Source: Porphyra umbilicalis (Eukaryota; Rhodophyta; Bangiophyceae; Bangiales; Bangiaceae). Taken from it: a stretch of DNA of 64,000 bases. The stretch covers positions 229,938 through 293,937 of the forward strand of contig KV918826.1 of the NCBI GenBank assembly GCA_002049455.2, written 5' to 3'. The notes beneath the pieces were generated by a model, which saw only the letters and a program-made list of their open reading frames with translations, did not search any database and had not been told where the DNA came from. Both the position numbers and the translations under genes were made by a program. How positions within the stretch are numbered: the stretch's first letter is position 1; each line of letters opens with the position of its first letter. Below are positions 23,040-34,094 of this stretch, in pieces.

Positions 23040-23240
23040 CCCCCGCCGGCGCACACAGCTCCCCCCCCGCACACCCGTGCCCGCGCACGCCCTCCCCGCG
23101 TGCTCCCCCGCGCACCCGCGCCCGGTCTGACGCACGCCTTTCCCGCGTGCTCCCCCGCGCCATCGCACCCGCTCCGACGCATCCCTCTCCCGCGTGCCCC
23201 GCCGGGCACGCGCCGCCTTGCCCGCTGCGGCGCACCCGCG
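23040..23240. repeat. About 49-bp degenerate tandem repeat
   Basis: Units of CTCCCCGCGTGCTCCCCCGCG recur near 23091, 23138 and 23185 with changing spacers, in an otherwise C-rich block. Upstream of a CCAAT-containing stretch (23356 and 23392). Confidence 0.6.
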
Positions 23241-23339
23241 CCATCGCGCCCCTTGCTCCACGTGCGCCAGTGTGGCGGCAGCCGCCACGCGGCTCCGCCC
23301 CGACGCCCTCCAGTGTTGCAATTCACTCGTATCCACCGT

Positions 23340-24357
23340 CACCGGTCGTGTCGACCAATGATTCGCCGAGGTGCCATTATTTGGATCACCCGTGGCCAAT
23401 CATTTGGCGTGCCCGTGTAAGTCGCGCGTGCCGAAGCAGCGGCGCTTCCACCGGGTCATGTCACCGTGGCGGGCGCGGCGCACCCGGCCACGCAACCGCC
23501 CGCGCGGCCAGCGCGGGGGCGCCATCGCTCAGCATTGGGCCGCGGCCGTGGCGGCCGCCCCCGGCGCCACGTCCGCCCGCGCCCCCGCCTGTCCGTCCGA
23601 CCCCCCCGCGTCCAGCGCCCGGTCCGCCTTGTGCACTGGCGCCAACAGGGGCCGCTGCCGCGGCAGCTGCCGCCGCTACCCTGTTGGCCGCCGCGTCGGC
23701 GGCCGACCACGCACCTGCGTGCCACACAAGCACGGTTGGCGTCGGTCGCGTCGCGGTGGCAGCTGCTGCCACGGGCGCGTCGGGCGCCCCGTCGTGGCCA
23801 CCGACGCAGGTGGCCGCACCGACAGAGGCAGGGTCGGCAGGGTTTGACGCCACGCCGTCAGCGGCAGCCGTCCTGCCTCCCGTGCCCGTCGGCTCTCTGG
23901 TGGACCAGTCCGCGGTTGTGGCTGCCACGACGGCGCCCGCGCGGTCGTGCTCCACGGTGGCGGCGGCGGCTGACCATTGGCGGCTGGGGGGCGGCCGCGG
24001 GGGGTCCTCTTTGGCTGACGCCAGCCGCTTAGTGGACTGCCCTCCGCCGCCAGAGGGCACAAGAGTGTCAGAGGTCATAGCAACAGGCACCTGTGCACCT
24101 GCTGCCGCCTCGCTGACAGTGGCGCGCGGGGTCGGCAGCGCCCCCGCAACAAGCGGTGGACCGAGGACCGTCGGCTGCGGCGACCAACGTGGCGGTGATG
24201 GCCGCGTAGGCGCGTCGGTTGGGGAGGGCGTGCGACCCGACCGGACTGAGACGGCCAGGCCGCGCGCATTGCCGTGGCCTCGGCCCCAATGCTGGGTGGC
24301 GTCAACGTCAGGGACCACTGGCGGGGTCGACGCCCGCGGCGGGCGCGATGGCGGCGG
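23340..24357 (+). pseudogene. Left part of a host frame split by CACTA-1
   Basis: A Ser/Ala/Thr/Pro-rich frame on plus runs into the transposon end. Removing the element plus one CGG copy (6361 bases) joins it in frame to 30719-31334, which has the same composition. The minus strand is also open across the repaired site, so strand is judged from the convincing C-terminal stretch at 31600-31748 (+). Two CCAAT motifs (23356, 23392) sit just upstream. The start codon is not fixed. No domain is recognised. The insertion probably inactivates this copy. Confidence 0.4.
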
Positions 24358-24510
24358 CCCTACAAGAAAATTTGACCGAAAATCCCAGGTTTTCTGCCTC
24401 GAAATCCCAGGTCGCCTGGGATACCGAGCCAAACCCACTTCCATGGAGCGATTTACCTGGGATTCCGTGCAACGGCGACCTGGCCCGTGCGGATCGACCT
24501 GGGATTTCGA
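24358..24510 (+). repeat. CACTA-1 left TIR and subterminal repeats
   Basis: The terminal inverted repeat (24358-24398) is followed by AATCCCAGGT-type motifs at about 24382, 24402, 24412 (inverted), 24452 (inverted) and 24495 (inverted). In plant CACTA elements such arrays are bound by TnpA; by analogy these are the binding sites for the accessory protein. Confidence 0.85.
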
Positions 24511-25239
24511 GTCCAATGTCGCGGATCGGCCTGGATGGGATCCTCAGCCTCTCTGCTCATGCCGCTTCGCACGCCAACAATCCCCGCCAGCTCGGAACAA
24601 ATTGTGAAGTGGCCGTGTCCTCATACATTCCCGACCTTCGGCCTGCCCCATCGCCACCGCGGCGTAGTGACACGTCAGGCTTCAGGGAGGGAGGGTATCC
24701 CCGGCTGGGCTTGTGCCCCGATACAGAAGGTCCGGTGACGCGGGCCGGCGGCGCTCTGGGCCGCCGCCAAGCGACCATTCCGGCATGTGGGGACATCAGG
24801 ACCAGCATGCCTCGAGCTGTCAGACTGGAGCAGGGGGGGGGGTGCAGCGGGTGGAAGGTGGCCAACACAGCGATGCATTGAGCCCCTCTCGTGTGCGTGC
24901 TGGAAGGGAAAAGTGAGACTTGTGGCCACCTGGTCGAAACACCTGAGGCTTATGACGAGCGAGCTGCTTCCAGTCTGGCCTTCCACCGTTGAGATCTAGA
25001 TGCCGATGGAAGCTTCCAGAGCATTCCACTGTCAGCCGTGCAATCCTGCCATTTGATAGGGCACTGCTTCGCCCTGTTTGCCTGTAAAAGAGTCTCCCAT
25101 GGCCTTACCGACGATGTGTTCCATCAGCCATCGACACTCGCATTGCCACCGCCGGTGCTCCTTCTTCGCCGCCTCGTCATCGACCTGCTGCTCCAGCTCC
25201 CCCCCCTATCCCAACCTCCACCCCCCACCAGCAGTGGCC

Positions 25240-28200
25240 ATGGTACCCTCTGGCGTCGGCGAGCGGTACGCCTGTTACTGCCCATCCTGCACGGACGACG
25301 GCCGCAGTGGTCCCAACTCGGTGTGTCGGTCAACTTTTTTTATCCACCGACAGCGTGAAAAGCGCCGTCGTCTGGAGCATGGCGGCCACGGTGGCGGTCC
25401 AGCTAATGCCCTACTCCCCAATGGTGGGGGGGGGGGACCATCAGCGGGCGACGGGCTTTCGGTGCCGTCGGGCGGCCAGGGTGGACAACCGCCAGGGGAT
25501 GACGGCGCCAGCGCACAGGCGGCCGTCGAGGCGGACCGGCGCCGATGCGATGCGGACGAAACGCCGGACGCAAGTGTGGCATCGAGCGATTCCACGTCAA
25601 ACGACGGATCAGACGGATCAGACGGGTCAAACGACGTGCCACCACCGGATTTCATCGCTGATCCGGAGCCAGAAGATCAGATTGGGGCTCCACCAATCCC
25701 GATTTACCAACCAACCGTCAGCACGAACGAAGTGCGTCTGACGGTGGGCCAGTTTAAGGATTGCAGAGCAGACCTTGCGCTGCATGCCTTTACAGTTCAA
25801 CACGATTTGACGCAAGCGTCGATTGCGGATCTACTTCAATTAAGCTCCTCCGCGGCCACGTACTGCACGCCCCACCTTATGGAGCGTTTCGTCGATGCAA
25901 GCGTCAACTTGGAGACAAGGTTAGTCGACTGTTGCGTCCACGGGTGCGTGGCCTTCACCCATACGCGCGCGCAACAGACCACGTGCGACGCTTGCGGATC
26001 ACCGCGCTTCAAAGCCAACGGCAAGCCGGCCAAACAGGTCACATACTGGTCCTTGACATCCTGGTTGGCTCACCTTCTCAGCGACCCCATAATTGGGAAG
26101 TCAATGATGGAGAACATGGCTGCGGCGCGCAAGGCTGTGGATGAAGTGGCCGACGGGGTCCACGACTACCCCCACAGCTCGAACTTCCGTCACTACCGCG
26201 ATGCAGGACTACTTGATCACGGCCCTTTCGTACCAGTTAACTGTGGAACCGACGGCTTTCAGTTCTTTCGGCAGAACGGGTTCGAAGGCTGGCCGGTAAC
26301 GGTCACACCCCTGAGCCTGAGCCCTAACCAACGGACGCGCATGAAGTACCAGCTACTGCTGGTCGTAACGCCTGGGCCAAGACAACCTGCCGACCTCGAA
26401 TCGTTTCTACACCCCATTGCGGCGGAGTTAAACGAGCTGGCCAAGGGTGTTCCCGGTCTAATAGTAGCCAACTCGCCAACCCCAGTCGTGTTAAGGGCCG
26501 GAGTGCTCAACTTTACGACGGATCAGCCGGGCGGCGACAAGCTCTGTCAGCTAACTGGCGTCAGCAGCTACATTTACAACCGTTTTCGCCTCTTCCAGGG
26601 AATCTACGCTCCTGCAAGTAGCCATGTCTACTTCCCGCCTAAGGATCTAAGCGGCAAGTCTCTGTTCAAAGTACGTGACTGCATTGCACCGCGACGCACG
26701 GCCGCAAGTATCGCCGTAAGTGCGGCTGAAGTGGAGGACGCGCGTGCAGAAGGCAGATCGGTCGCGTACCAGACAAGGCTGCAGCAGAAGAGTGGCGTCA
26801 AGGGCTACTCCCTGTTCTTCGCGCCCAGCCCAGCAATGCGCACCGCCTACCCGCACCTGAAACACTTATGGACAATGGGTCCTACCGCCGCCCCCTACGA
26901 TACCATGCACTTGGTGCTCCTAAACGTTGTGCCGCACCTGTGGAAGCTCTTCGCTGGGCTTAAGCTGGTAAACAACAAGAAGGACGAAGACTACTTCTTA
27001 CCGAAGGCGACGGTGGCCCTCATCGGCCGGGAGCTGCGGGAGGCGCGCCAGACGGTGCCCCTGGCCCAGGCCAGATCTCTGAGAAATATCGACATCCATC
27101 AAAAGTCCTTCAAGGCGGTCGACTGGATGCACTTTATCCTGTGCAGCGGAGAAGTACTGCTGGCAAGTCGGATTCCAAGCGCCTTCTACAAGATCTTCAT
27201 GGCACTAAGCCGCGCCTGCCGTCTGCTATTCCGACCTAGGGGCGTATCTGAGGCGGATATCCAGTCGATTGACAACGATCTCAAGTACTTCGTGACCAAC
27301 TACTACGATAAGATATACCGCGGATCGGCCGAGCGGTTACCGCTCTGCCTGTCTACAATTTCTTCTCTTCTAGACATTGTTCCGCTGCTCCGCGCGTGCG
27401 GCCCAGCCTGGGTCGTCTGGCAGTTTCCGATGGAGCGGAAAATTGGGACGCTGGGAAAGCTGATCCGCTCCAGTTCAAGACCGCACGCCACCCTCGTCAA
27501 GAATGTCACGCGCGAATGCAAGGCCGACCTCATTACTTCCTTTGGCCAGCAATACTTACCCACCGAATGGGCAGAAACAACTAAGAAACGTTGGACGGCG
27601 CCCGGTCTTCCTCGCGGCAGCCTGAAGGTACCTCAGGATGTCGGCGCTGACTGCGCGCTGCTACCACCTAGGAGCGAGCCGGTGGGCCTTGAAGGGGCGG
27701 AGCTTTCCAGTATGCGGGCAGTGCTGATCCAAGAAAACGCCGACGAAGTGCCTCTTCAGGTTTTGGCTAAGAAGTACTACCGAGCTAAGCTGGCGTCCGG
27801 AAAAATTGCCGGATCTAGGCCTGTCGGGTCGGACTGCGACAAGCGCCGGCGCCGCAACTACTTGGTACGGATCAACTCCCGAGAAGATTTCTTCCTCCCC
27901 GACGGTTCCGTGGGGGAGCGCTCAGTCTCAACGTTTGGGGCCATCTTACACTACGCGGCCGTGTTCATTGATGGCCAAGCAATGGCCTTCGCCTACGTAG
28001 AGCGCGTTAAGTCGGCTAAGGACCGCCCCGGCCGGTATGGTTACGCGGCGACCAAGTACGGGATTGAGTGTATCCTCGGGCTAGGCGGGTCGTGCGGATA
28101 CGTACCAGTCGGCGCCGTGGCCGAAGTTGTCGCCACAATTGGGAGAGAGGGCCTCCATTTTGTGTTGTTTAATAGGGAGCCGTTTTCTGAGGACCTGTAG
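25240..28200 (+). CDS. CACTA-1 Tnp2-family transposase (TnpD-like)
   Basis: A 986-residue, uninterrupted protein catalyses cut-and-paste transposition in the nucleus. Two catalytic aspartates of the Transposase_21 (Tnp2) fold are visible: D338 in CGTDGFQFF and D554 in PYDTMHLVLLNVVPHLWK. An N-terminal Cys cluster (CYCPSC, residues 11-16), a basic stretch REKRRRL, and a CC...C...C...CDAC zinc-ribbon-like segment (about 230-255) precede the core. I chose ATG 25240 because the transposase of CACTA-2 starts at the equivalent place (Cys cluster within ten residues). An in-frame ATG at 25099 would add 47 residues without counterpart. Base composition is lower in GC than host genes. Intact frame and termini suggest a potentially active copy. 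Confidence 0.93.
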   Translation: MVPSGVGERYACYCPSCTDDGRSGPNSVCRSTFFIHRQREKRRRLEHGGHGGGPANALLPNGGGGGPSAGDGLSVPSGGQGGQPPGDDGASAQAAVEADRRRCDADETPDASVASSDSTSNDGSDGSDGSNDVPPPDFIADPEPEDQIGAPPIPIYQPTVSTNEVRLTVGQFKDCRADLALHAFTVQHDLTQASIADLLQLSSSAATYCTPHLMERFVDASVNLETRLVDCCVHGCVAFTHTRAQQTTCDACGSPRFKANGKPAKQVTYWSLTSWLAHLLSDPIIGKSMMENMAAARKAVDEVADGVHDYPHSSNFRHYRDAGLLDHGPFVPVNCGTDGFQFFRQNGFEGWPVTVTPLSLSPNQRTRMKYQLLLVVTPGPRQPADLESFLHPIAAELNELAKGVPGLIVANSPTPVVLRAGVLNFTTDQPGGDKLCQLTGVSSYIYNRFRLFQGIYAPASSHVYFPPKDLSGKSLFKVRDCIAPRRTAASIAVSAAEVEDARAEGRSVAYQTRLQQKSGVKGYSLFFAPSPAMRTAYPHLKHLWTMGPTAAPYDTMHLVLLNVVPHLWKLFAGLKLVNNKKDEDYFLPKATVALIGRELREARQTVPLAQARSLRNIDIHQKSFKAVDWMHFILCSGEVLLASRIPSAFYKIFMALSRACRLLFRPRGVSEADIQSIDNDLKYFVTNYYDKIYRGSAERLPLCLSTISSLLDIVPLLRACGPAWVVWQFPMERKIGTLGKLIRSSSRPHATLVKNVTRECKADLITSFGQQYLPTEWAETTKKRWTAPGLPRGSLKVPQDVGADCALLPPRSEPVGLEGAELSSMRAVLIQENADEVPLQVLAKKYYRAKLASGKIAGSRPVGSDCDKRRRRNYLVRINSREDFFLPDGSVGERSVSTFGAILHYAAVFIDGQAMAFAYVERVKSAKDRPGRYGYAATKYGIECILGLGGSCGYVPVGAVAEVVATIGREGLHFVLFNREPFSEDL

Positions 28201-28814
28201 AACCAGAAGGGGTGGGCTAAGAGGACGCAAACCACTTGTCATTGGATTTAATTAAGCGTGTAACTGCCTAAAAATAATAGAAAGCAGTGACGAAGACAAG
28301 AACAACTGCCATATTTACTTTGTACACGCAAACAATTGCAGCTCTGATTCATTCCAGTGACGTTTCTACGCCAACCGGATCTCGACCGGACCCAGGGCCC
28401 ACGGAGGCCTCTGGGCCGCACGATCTCGGAAGAGCGGTCGAGGGGGCGGCATTGGTTTCCAATGGCCTCTGGCGGGGGTGCCCGTTCACCAGCACCGCCC
28501 GGCGGCAGCTTTCCGCCACCAGTGCTTCGTGGGCGCTCTACGGAAGGGGGGCGCTCAGAGCCTGCGCACTGTGAGTATTCTGGCCACGGCCCAGACGATG
28601 CCAGCGCACACCTGGCCACACTGACTACCACGGTGTGAGTGACGCGGTCACCGCAGTCGCAGGCACCACCCCGTCGCATCCAACGTCGCCTTCACCGTCG
28701 CGTCTCACAAAGGCACGCACACTCCCCGCCCCTTTTGCACCTGTCATCTGTGTCGCACTCTCGACGCTCCTTCCCCGATACCCCTGGACCGATCCTTTCC
28801 CGAGCTCCCGTAAC
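28201..28814. other. CACTA-1 intergenic leader
   Basis: The 614 bp between transposase and accessory genes has no frame of interest. It would contain the transposase terminator and accessory-gene promoter unless both come from one transcript by alternative splicing, as in plant En/Spm. Confidence 0.5.
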
Positions 28815-30195
28815 ATGGCGGCCGGCCGCAAGCGAGCGCGTGGTGCTAGCGGTACGTGTTGTTCGTTTCTTTGGATCTGATGTATATCCACTGCCCCCAC
28901 CCCCCACTCCCCCCCAACATCCCCCGTTCTGAGCGTGATTATGCTCTTTGTCCGTACGGCCACGTGTTATATGTGTGTGATATGCTGTCCCATCTTTGTA
29001 TGGACACCCGGTCCTCCTCGTCTGTCTTTTTTCGGCACAGAATGGTGTACATACGGGGGGAATGCACACTGGTATGGTGACTGACGAGACCGAAATACTT
29101 GAGTGCTTTCCTTTGCGTTGTGTTTCTTTGTGCTCGATATCCTTCTCTTCGATCCATTTCGTTTTCTTTCCAGGCAATTTGGCCGCCGCCGTCGCGGCGG
29201 CTGCAGCACTGCCGGCGGCGGCTCCCCGCGCGTCGAACGACGCATCGTCACCCCCGCGAGCGCAGCCGAATCGAACTTCGGGACGCCGGCGCGCGGCCGT
29301 TGCCACGCCGCCACCACCGCCGAATCGTCGGCTGTCCTCTCCCCGCGAGGCGTTGCCCCCGCCCCCCGTGCGAACGCGTCTCTCTTCTCGCGGTGCCGGC
29401 GCGCCAAGCTCTTCGGCGACGGGGGCTACTTCCGCGTGCCCGAACGGGCGCGGCAGCGCCGAGGCTGCGGCCGTTCCGGCGAGCCCTGCTGGGCCTGCGG
29501 CGGTTTTGAACGGCTCTTCGGAGCGCCCGCTGGTGGTTCTGCCCGTCCCATCTCGGTCACGTGGGGCGGGCAGGACCCGCGGCACCACGAACGGCCGGTG
29601 CGGATTCGATCTTCACCCGGACCCGGATGCCGCGCGGCGTGCGGTGGCGATACCCGCAGCCGCCGTCAACCGCTTGCCAGTTTTTCAGGTCCTTAACATC
29701 TCTGGGCCGGACGTGATACACATCAAGCGGCTGGCAAAGTCGGCCGCTAAGGTGTTTGACCCCCTCGTCACCTTCTGCGCACAGGCGCGAGTGGACATTG
29801 ACGTGGCCGTCCGGCACCTTGAGCGGTTCGAGCCGCGGCTGGGCGTTTGCGTTCGGAGCTGGGGTGCCTGCTGTCTACTGTCTAAGGTAGCCAACAACAG
29901 CGCGGCCTATCACAAGGCGCTCGCAAAGAAGGGGCAGGCCGGGCAGGCGGCGGCCGCGGCGGCGACGGCGGGCGGGGCAACGCTCCCGTCGCCGACACGG
30001 CCGCTGCCACCGCCGCCGACACGGCGGCTGCCACCGCCGCCAACACGGCCGCTGCCACCGCCGCCGAATCGGTCGGTGCGACCCTCGTCACCGGCTGCAC
30101 GGGTCAGATCGGGAACTAACGCCAGCGATCACGCAACCGTTGACAGTGCGACGGGTGCCCAGTCGGCCGAGGATTTCTTTGCTTCTCATCGCTAG
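28815..30195 (+). CDS. CACTA-1 accessory protein (TnpA-like), one intron
   Basis: Exon 1 (28815-28851) encodes MAAGRKRARGAS. A GTACGT donor starts the intron (28852-29173, acceptor TTTCTTTCCAG). Exon 2 (29174-30195) completes 352 residues. The splice is phase 1 and restores an open frame. The N-terminus is basic (nuclear-localisation-like). A conserved core lies about residues 180-260: IKRLAKSAAKVF...AVRHLERFEPRLGVCVRSWGA..LLSKVANN. A Pro/Arg repeat linker (LPPPPTR units) and the C-terminal QSAEDFFASHR follow. CACTA-2 encodes a homologue with the same exon structure, core and tail. No known domain is recognised. By position and partner it is the probable end-binding factor; that role is inferred. 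Confidence 0.85.
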
Positions 30196-30504
30196 TTAAT
30201 AAACACAACCATCCGACCTGTTCACAACATTGTCTAATCAATGAATACTTGACTAAACGGAATATTGCTATTATAGCAAGCTGTCAAGTATACTCGAACA
30301 CAGCGTACAGCAGAAACTGATATGCCAGTACGTAATACCGTACTTCACTCTTATATGTAACATTCTTTGAAGGTATCCCAGTGTAAGATTGTGCAGTCAC
30401 AACTGCACTCATACTTGAATATGGACCATTGCGCTGTCTGACAGCATTGCTCTCAGCCACCCATCTATGCAACGTGGATGCCTGTGAGCGAACCAAAGTC
30501 CATA

Positions 30505-30715
30505 CAATCCCAGGTTGTACCTGGGATTCTAAGCCCCAGCGATGCCCGAAGATCCCAGGCAAGCTGGTATTCCGCATGAGCTTGAGGTCCTTTTTTCAGG
30601 GCTGTGAAGGTCTTCGACCTGGGATATTGAGCCACACAACCTGGTTTTTTGTGCCACTTCACCTGGTATTATGGGCCATAAAACTTGGGATTTCTCGTTA
30701 GATGTTCTAGTAGGG
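30505..30715 (-). repeat. CACTA-1 right subterminal repeats and TIR
   Basis: ATCCCAGGT/ACCTGGGAT motifs lie at about 30508, 30518, 30560, 30617 and 30683. The terminal inverted repeat occupies 30675-30715 and ends GTAGGG. Confidence 0.85.
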
Positions 30716-30718
30716 CGG

Positions 30719-31748
30719 CAGAGGCGTTGGAGACAACGCCACCGGTACGGCGTCATCCGCCCCCGCCGTGGTCGTCAACCCCGCCGCCGCCGCCTTCGGC
30801 CAACCGTCGCGCACCAGCGCCACCGCGGGCGCCCCCCCGCCTCCACCAGCAGCAGGGAACGTCGACCCCACCGGAGGCAACGCCATCACGTCGGCCGCAG
30901 CCGCGGCGGCGTCCGTGGCACACGCCAACGCCGGTTCTGGCCGCGACGCTGGCGCCGCCACTGCCAACAGCAGCGCGGCAGCGTCGGCGTCGGGTGCAGG
31001 CGCCCCCCGACCTGCGGGCGTCAGCTCCAGCACCCGAACGGGCGCGGCCGACGGTCTTCCAGCGGCTGCATCCGCCGCCACTGCCGACGCTGCGGCGGCA
31101 GTCACGCCGCCACCGACGCAGGGGGCGGGCGTCACGGGGGAGCCACCCGCGACGACGACCGCAGCGGTGGCAACGGCGGTGGTGGCCGCCGCCGCCGCCG
31201 CGGCCGACGCGCCCGCAACGATGGGCGGCGGGGCGGCGGCGGGGGCACTCGCGGGGGGAGGGGACGGCAACCGCCCCATGGTCACAGGGGCGGGGCTATC
31301 CGCGGTGGCGGCGGCGGCGGCGGCACGCTTGTGAGGCGGCGGCGGCTCCATTCGGCGGCCGCCGCGGCGTCGGCGGGAGGCGTCCGCGGGAGCGTGGCGC
31401 GCCCCGCCACTCGTTGGGTGCCGCTGGCCCCGCGGCTGCGGTCGCCGCTGGGGCGGGGGGCACCGCCGGCGGCGCTCCAACCCGACCACCCGCCTGCTCC
31501 CGGCGGCCGACATCGGGCGCGGTCGCGCGCCAGCCGACGCTGCGGTACAGCAGCTGCTGCAGCTGCAGCTGCATGGTGGAGCCCCTCACCGCGGGCCACC
31601 CGGCACGGTGGGGGGCCTCCGGGCCACGGCTCGGGATCTGGGGTTGTTGGGCGTGGGCTCTGAAGGGCATGACTTGTTCAAAGTTGACGATGGTCAGTAC
31701 ATAGTTATCATGAAGATATCTCGACCAGACCTGGATGGCCTGTCCTGA
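30719..31748 (+). pseudogene. Right part of host frame split by CACTA-1
   Basis: The first portion (to the stop at 31334) is Ala/Thr/Gly-rich, continuing the composition left of the transposon. The last 50 codons in the same frame read LRATARDLGLLGVGSEGHDLF then KVDDGQYIVIMKISRPD, ending at 31746-31748. This has the composition of a real conserved C-terminus. A GTGAGG donor at 31329 and an AG near 31547 could splice out the intervening stop; alternatively the copy has decayed. No family is recognised. Confidence 0.45.
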
Positions 31749-33758
31749 CAATCTCGGCTCGGGGTGGCGGTCGACCCGGACCAATCACACGCCCTCCCGA
31801 GACCCAGGAGACACTGGCCGCAGGCTATTGCGACACACGTCGGCCGTTTAAAGACCCGCGGATCGTCATCGCCTCCCCACATACAATTGGCGCGGTGGGC
31901 GTGGCACGCCGTTCGGGAGATATCGGGCGCTGAGGTGTGCCCATCGAGGATTTTTTTGTGATTGGTCCACTGCATTGCATGCGTCGTCACGGGCTCTCAA
32001 GCGGCGGCATGCCACCTTTTCCTCTGTAATTCTTTATACGATGAGCTTGCCCTGGGGGCTTCGCAGTCAGGCCGACACCTCCAAAATGGGCGAGTGTGGG
32101 GGGGGGGGGGTTGGCTCTCGGTTTGGCCCAATCACCACCCCGACGCGCACACGGGCACGAGGAGAGGTGGCGGCGCTGAGGCGCCCGTCACCCGTGAAAG
32201 CGAGCGTTGCCTGTCTGAGCGAGTGCCGCTCGGGGTGTCTCCAAGGCCCTCTGGATGCGATTCGTGGCGCTTGTTGGAGCGGGAAGCCCCACAGCCTGGT
32301 CAGACAGGTGGCCCGAGGGGGGTGCTGGCGCGGCCAGGGCCGGCACCGAGGGGGGCTTGGTCACGCCTGCCTGCCTCGGGTCATCCCTGCTGGATCGACG
32401 TTTTTTTTTCTGCGTGTCGATTTCCACGGCTGCTGCCACTGGTGGGGAACGCGATTTCCTTGCAGCCGCCGCACAGGCCACTCGGTGCCCAGAATCGGCA
32501 ACTGCTTCATGGAAAACAGTATTTATATATTGAACGGAATACCATGTATACCAATGCTTCCCTAAACCCATATATGCATTTTCGTGCATCAAAAAATGAT
32601 CTATCTACTTAATTCTTCCACAGGAAGACTGCTAGACTTGTCAACTCCGATGTGTTGGGGGCACGTCTCGCATTGATGCATTGGTACACGGTACGAGAGC
32701 GTGACTGTATCCTGCGCTATCGGAGAAGCACGTGGAAACAAGGACCGGGTGTGAGTACGACAATTCGGACATCTCTCTCGGTGAGTGTGTCATTGAATGA
32801 AGCCATTCATGTTGACGACCTGCTTCACAGGGCATGGCTGTCACATCAGTGCATGCCCAGGAGAGTAGTACTCCAGCAGTTCGACATGCGTGTTTTTCTT
32901 AGAGGACGGGCGAGGATTCATGCCCTTCGTCGCTATCACCGTGACCTACCGTATTGCTGAATACAGCGGTCTTGCAGAGAGCGCTCTAGACAGGCAATAC
33001 AAGCACAGTGCTGCGAGAGCACATGAAGGATGCAGACTTGCTGGATATATGTGGTCGTGTAACTTCCTCTCAAATGCCTGAATGAATATCTAACTTTAAG
33101 TCGATTTTGCAGCACAACACAAGTAGGTCGGCATCGAAAGTGATATATATATATTTACGTTGTCAAACGTCTCAAGTATCAAATGGCTCTGAATGACACA
33201 GATGTGTCAAGTCGATGGCAACGTCCGATTTCTCATCCATTCTCGACACTGTTCCCTTTCCTCTGCTTCAGCACTCGAGGGGCGTCGGGCACACCCTGCA
33301 GGGAGGGTGCGTGCCAAGCAGCTCCTGACTTGTCTTGTCTAGCGTGCGCGCTACAGCCCCCTGGGAGCGGGTCGGTGGTTGGGGCTCTCGCAACTGCCAC
33401 GCCTGCCCCGCATGCGTACTTGAAGGGTGGCCGGGTGAGCCCATTGTGGCGACCTCGGGCTGCCACGCGCCCCCACCTCCCTCACAGCTCCGGCAAACAA
33501 GAGCTCGCACGCCCACCCTTCCATACCCCACACGCCCGTTCCGCCGCCAGTCGTCGAGCTGCCGCCTCCCCCTCCTCACGCTCGCTACCCGGGCCTCCGC
33601 GTGCCTGTGCCGTCGCCATCCCTGCCACGTTCCTCACGACGCCGCCGGACACCCGCTCGCCACGCACTTCCCCCACGCTGCTCAACCGGCCGTTCCCTCT
33701 TCATCTACCGAGCGCGCTTCGTCTCTCCCTCCTTGGCAGCTAACCCCCCCCTGTTGTC
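31749..33758. other. Gene-poor stretch of balanced composition
   Basis: Two kb with AT-rich patches (TATATATATATT at 33143) and no domain-bearing frame. A plus frame at 32640-32960 is open for about 105 codons without an ATG, behind an acceptor-like ATTCTTCCACAG. It is unproven. The last 500 bp may be the leader of the next gene, ending in CTCCCTCCTTGGCAG just before its ATG. Confidence 0.4.
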
Positions 33759-34094
33759 ATGGCCCTCAAGATGTCGCTCACGGCAACACCCTTTTGCCCC
33801 GGTGTCAGCGAGTGGCACTCGGCTCGCCAAGCCACCCGCATGACGCCCGAGGAGGAGATGTGGTTGGAAGCCCAGATGGCTGCAGCGGCCAAGACGACTG
33901 GCGCCTCGGCGTCGGTTGCCAACGGCGCGACGACGGCCTCGTCCGTGACCGCCCGCATGTCTCGGATGCAGCTCGGCGACCGGTCGACGCCGGCTGCACC
34001 CACATCTGCTGCCACCCATGGGCTGACGCAAGACGAGCAAGAGGAGTTCGACCGCTGGATTAGCGGTGCGGTCGGGGGCCACAAACACGCCTAG
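33759..34094 (+). CDS. Small hydrophilic protein of unknown function
   Basis: A 111-residue protein starts at ATG 33759, just after a splice-acceptor-like CTTGGCAG, so a 5'-UTR intron is possible. It is acidic-amphipathic (MTPEEEMWLEAQMAAAAK, then LTQDEQEEFDRWISGAV at the end) with a Ser/Thr/Ala linker and no membrane segment or signal peptide. Codon third positions are GC-rich as in the host genes. A T-rich 3' region (34150-34220) follows. Two acidic helices, EEEMWLEAQM and QEEFDRWI, suggest a protein-binding role, but I recognise no family. Confidence 0.6.
   Translation: MALKMSLTATPFCPGVSEWHSARQATRMTPEEEMWLEAQMAAAAKTTGASASVANGATTASSVTARMSRMQLGDRSTPAAPTSAATHGLTQDEQEEFDRWISGAVGGHKHA

Larger units (their letters stand above)
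24358..30715 (+). mobile_element. CACTA-1, complete En/Spm-type transposon
   Basis: A 6358-bp element begins CCCTACAAGAAAATT and ends with its imperfect complement, which reads CCCTACTAGAACATC on the minus strand. Inverted similarity extends about 41 bp. It is flanked by a 3-bp duplication CGG (24355-24357 and 30716-30718). Canonical plant termini are CACTACAAGAAA, so only the second base differs. Subterminal regions (24380-24510 and 30505-30690) carry about a dozen copies, both orientations, of AATCCCAGGT/ACCTGGGATT. Inside are an intact Tnp2-type transposase and an accessory gene on the same strand. All parts expected of an autonomous element are present. Confidence 0.93.

Noticed and set aside
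33183-33743. 186-codon frame upstream of the small gene
   Set aside because: Ser/Pro/Arg-rich with no conserved feature, and it ends just before the next ATG at a splice-acceptor-like site, so it is more likely 5' leader or intron.
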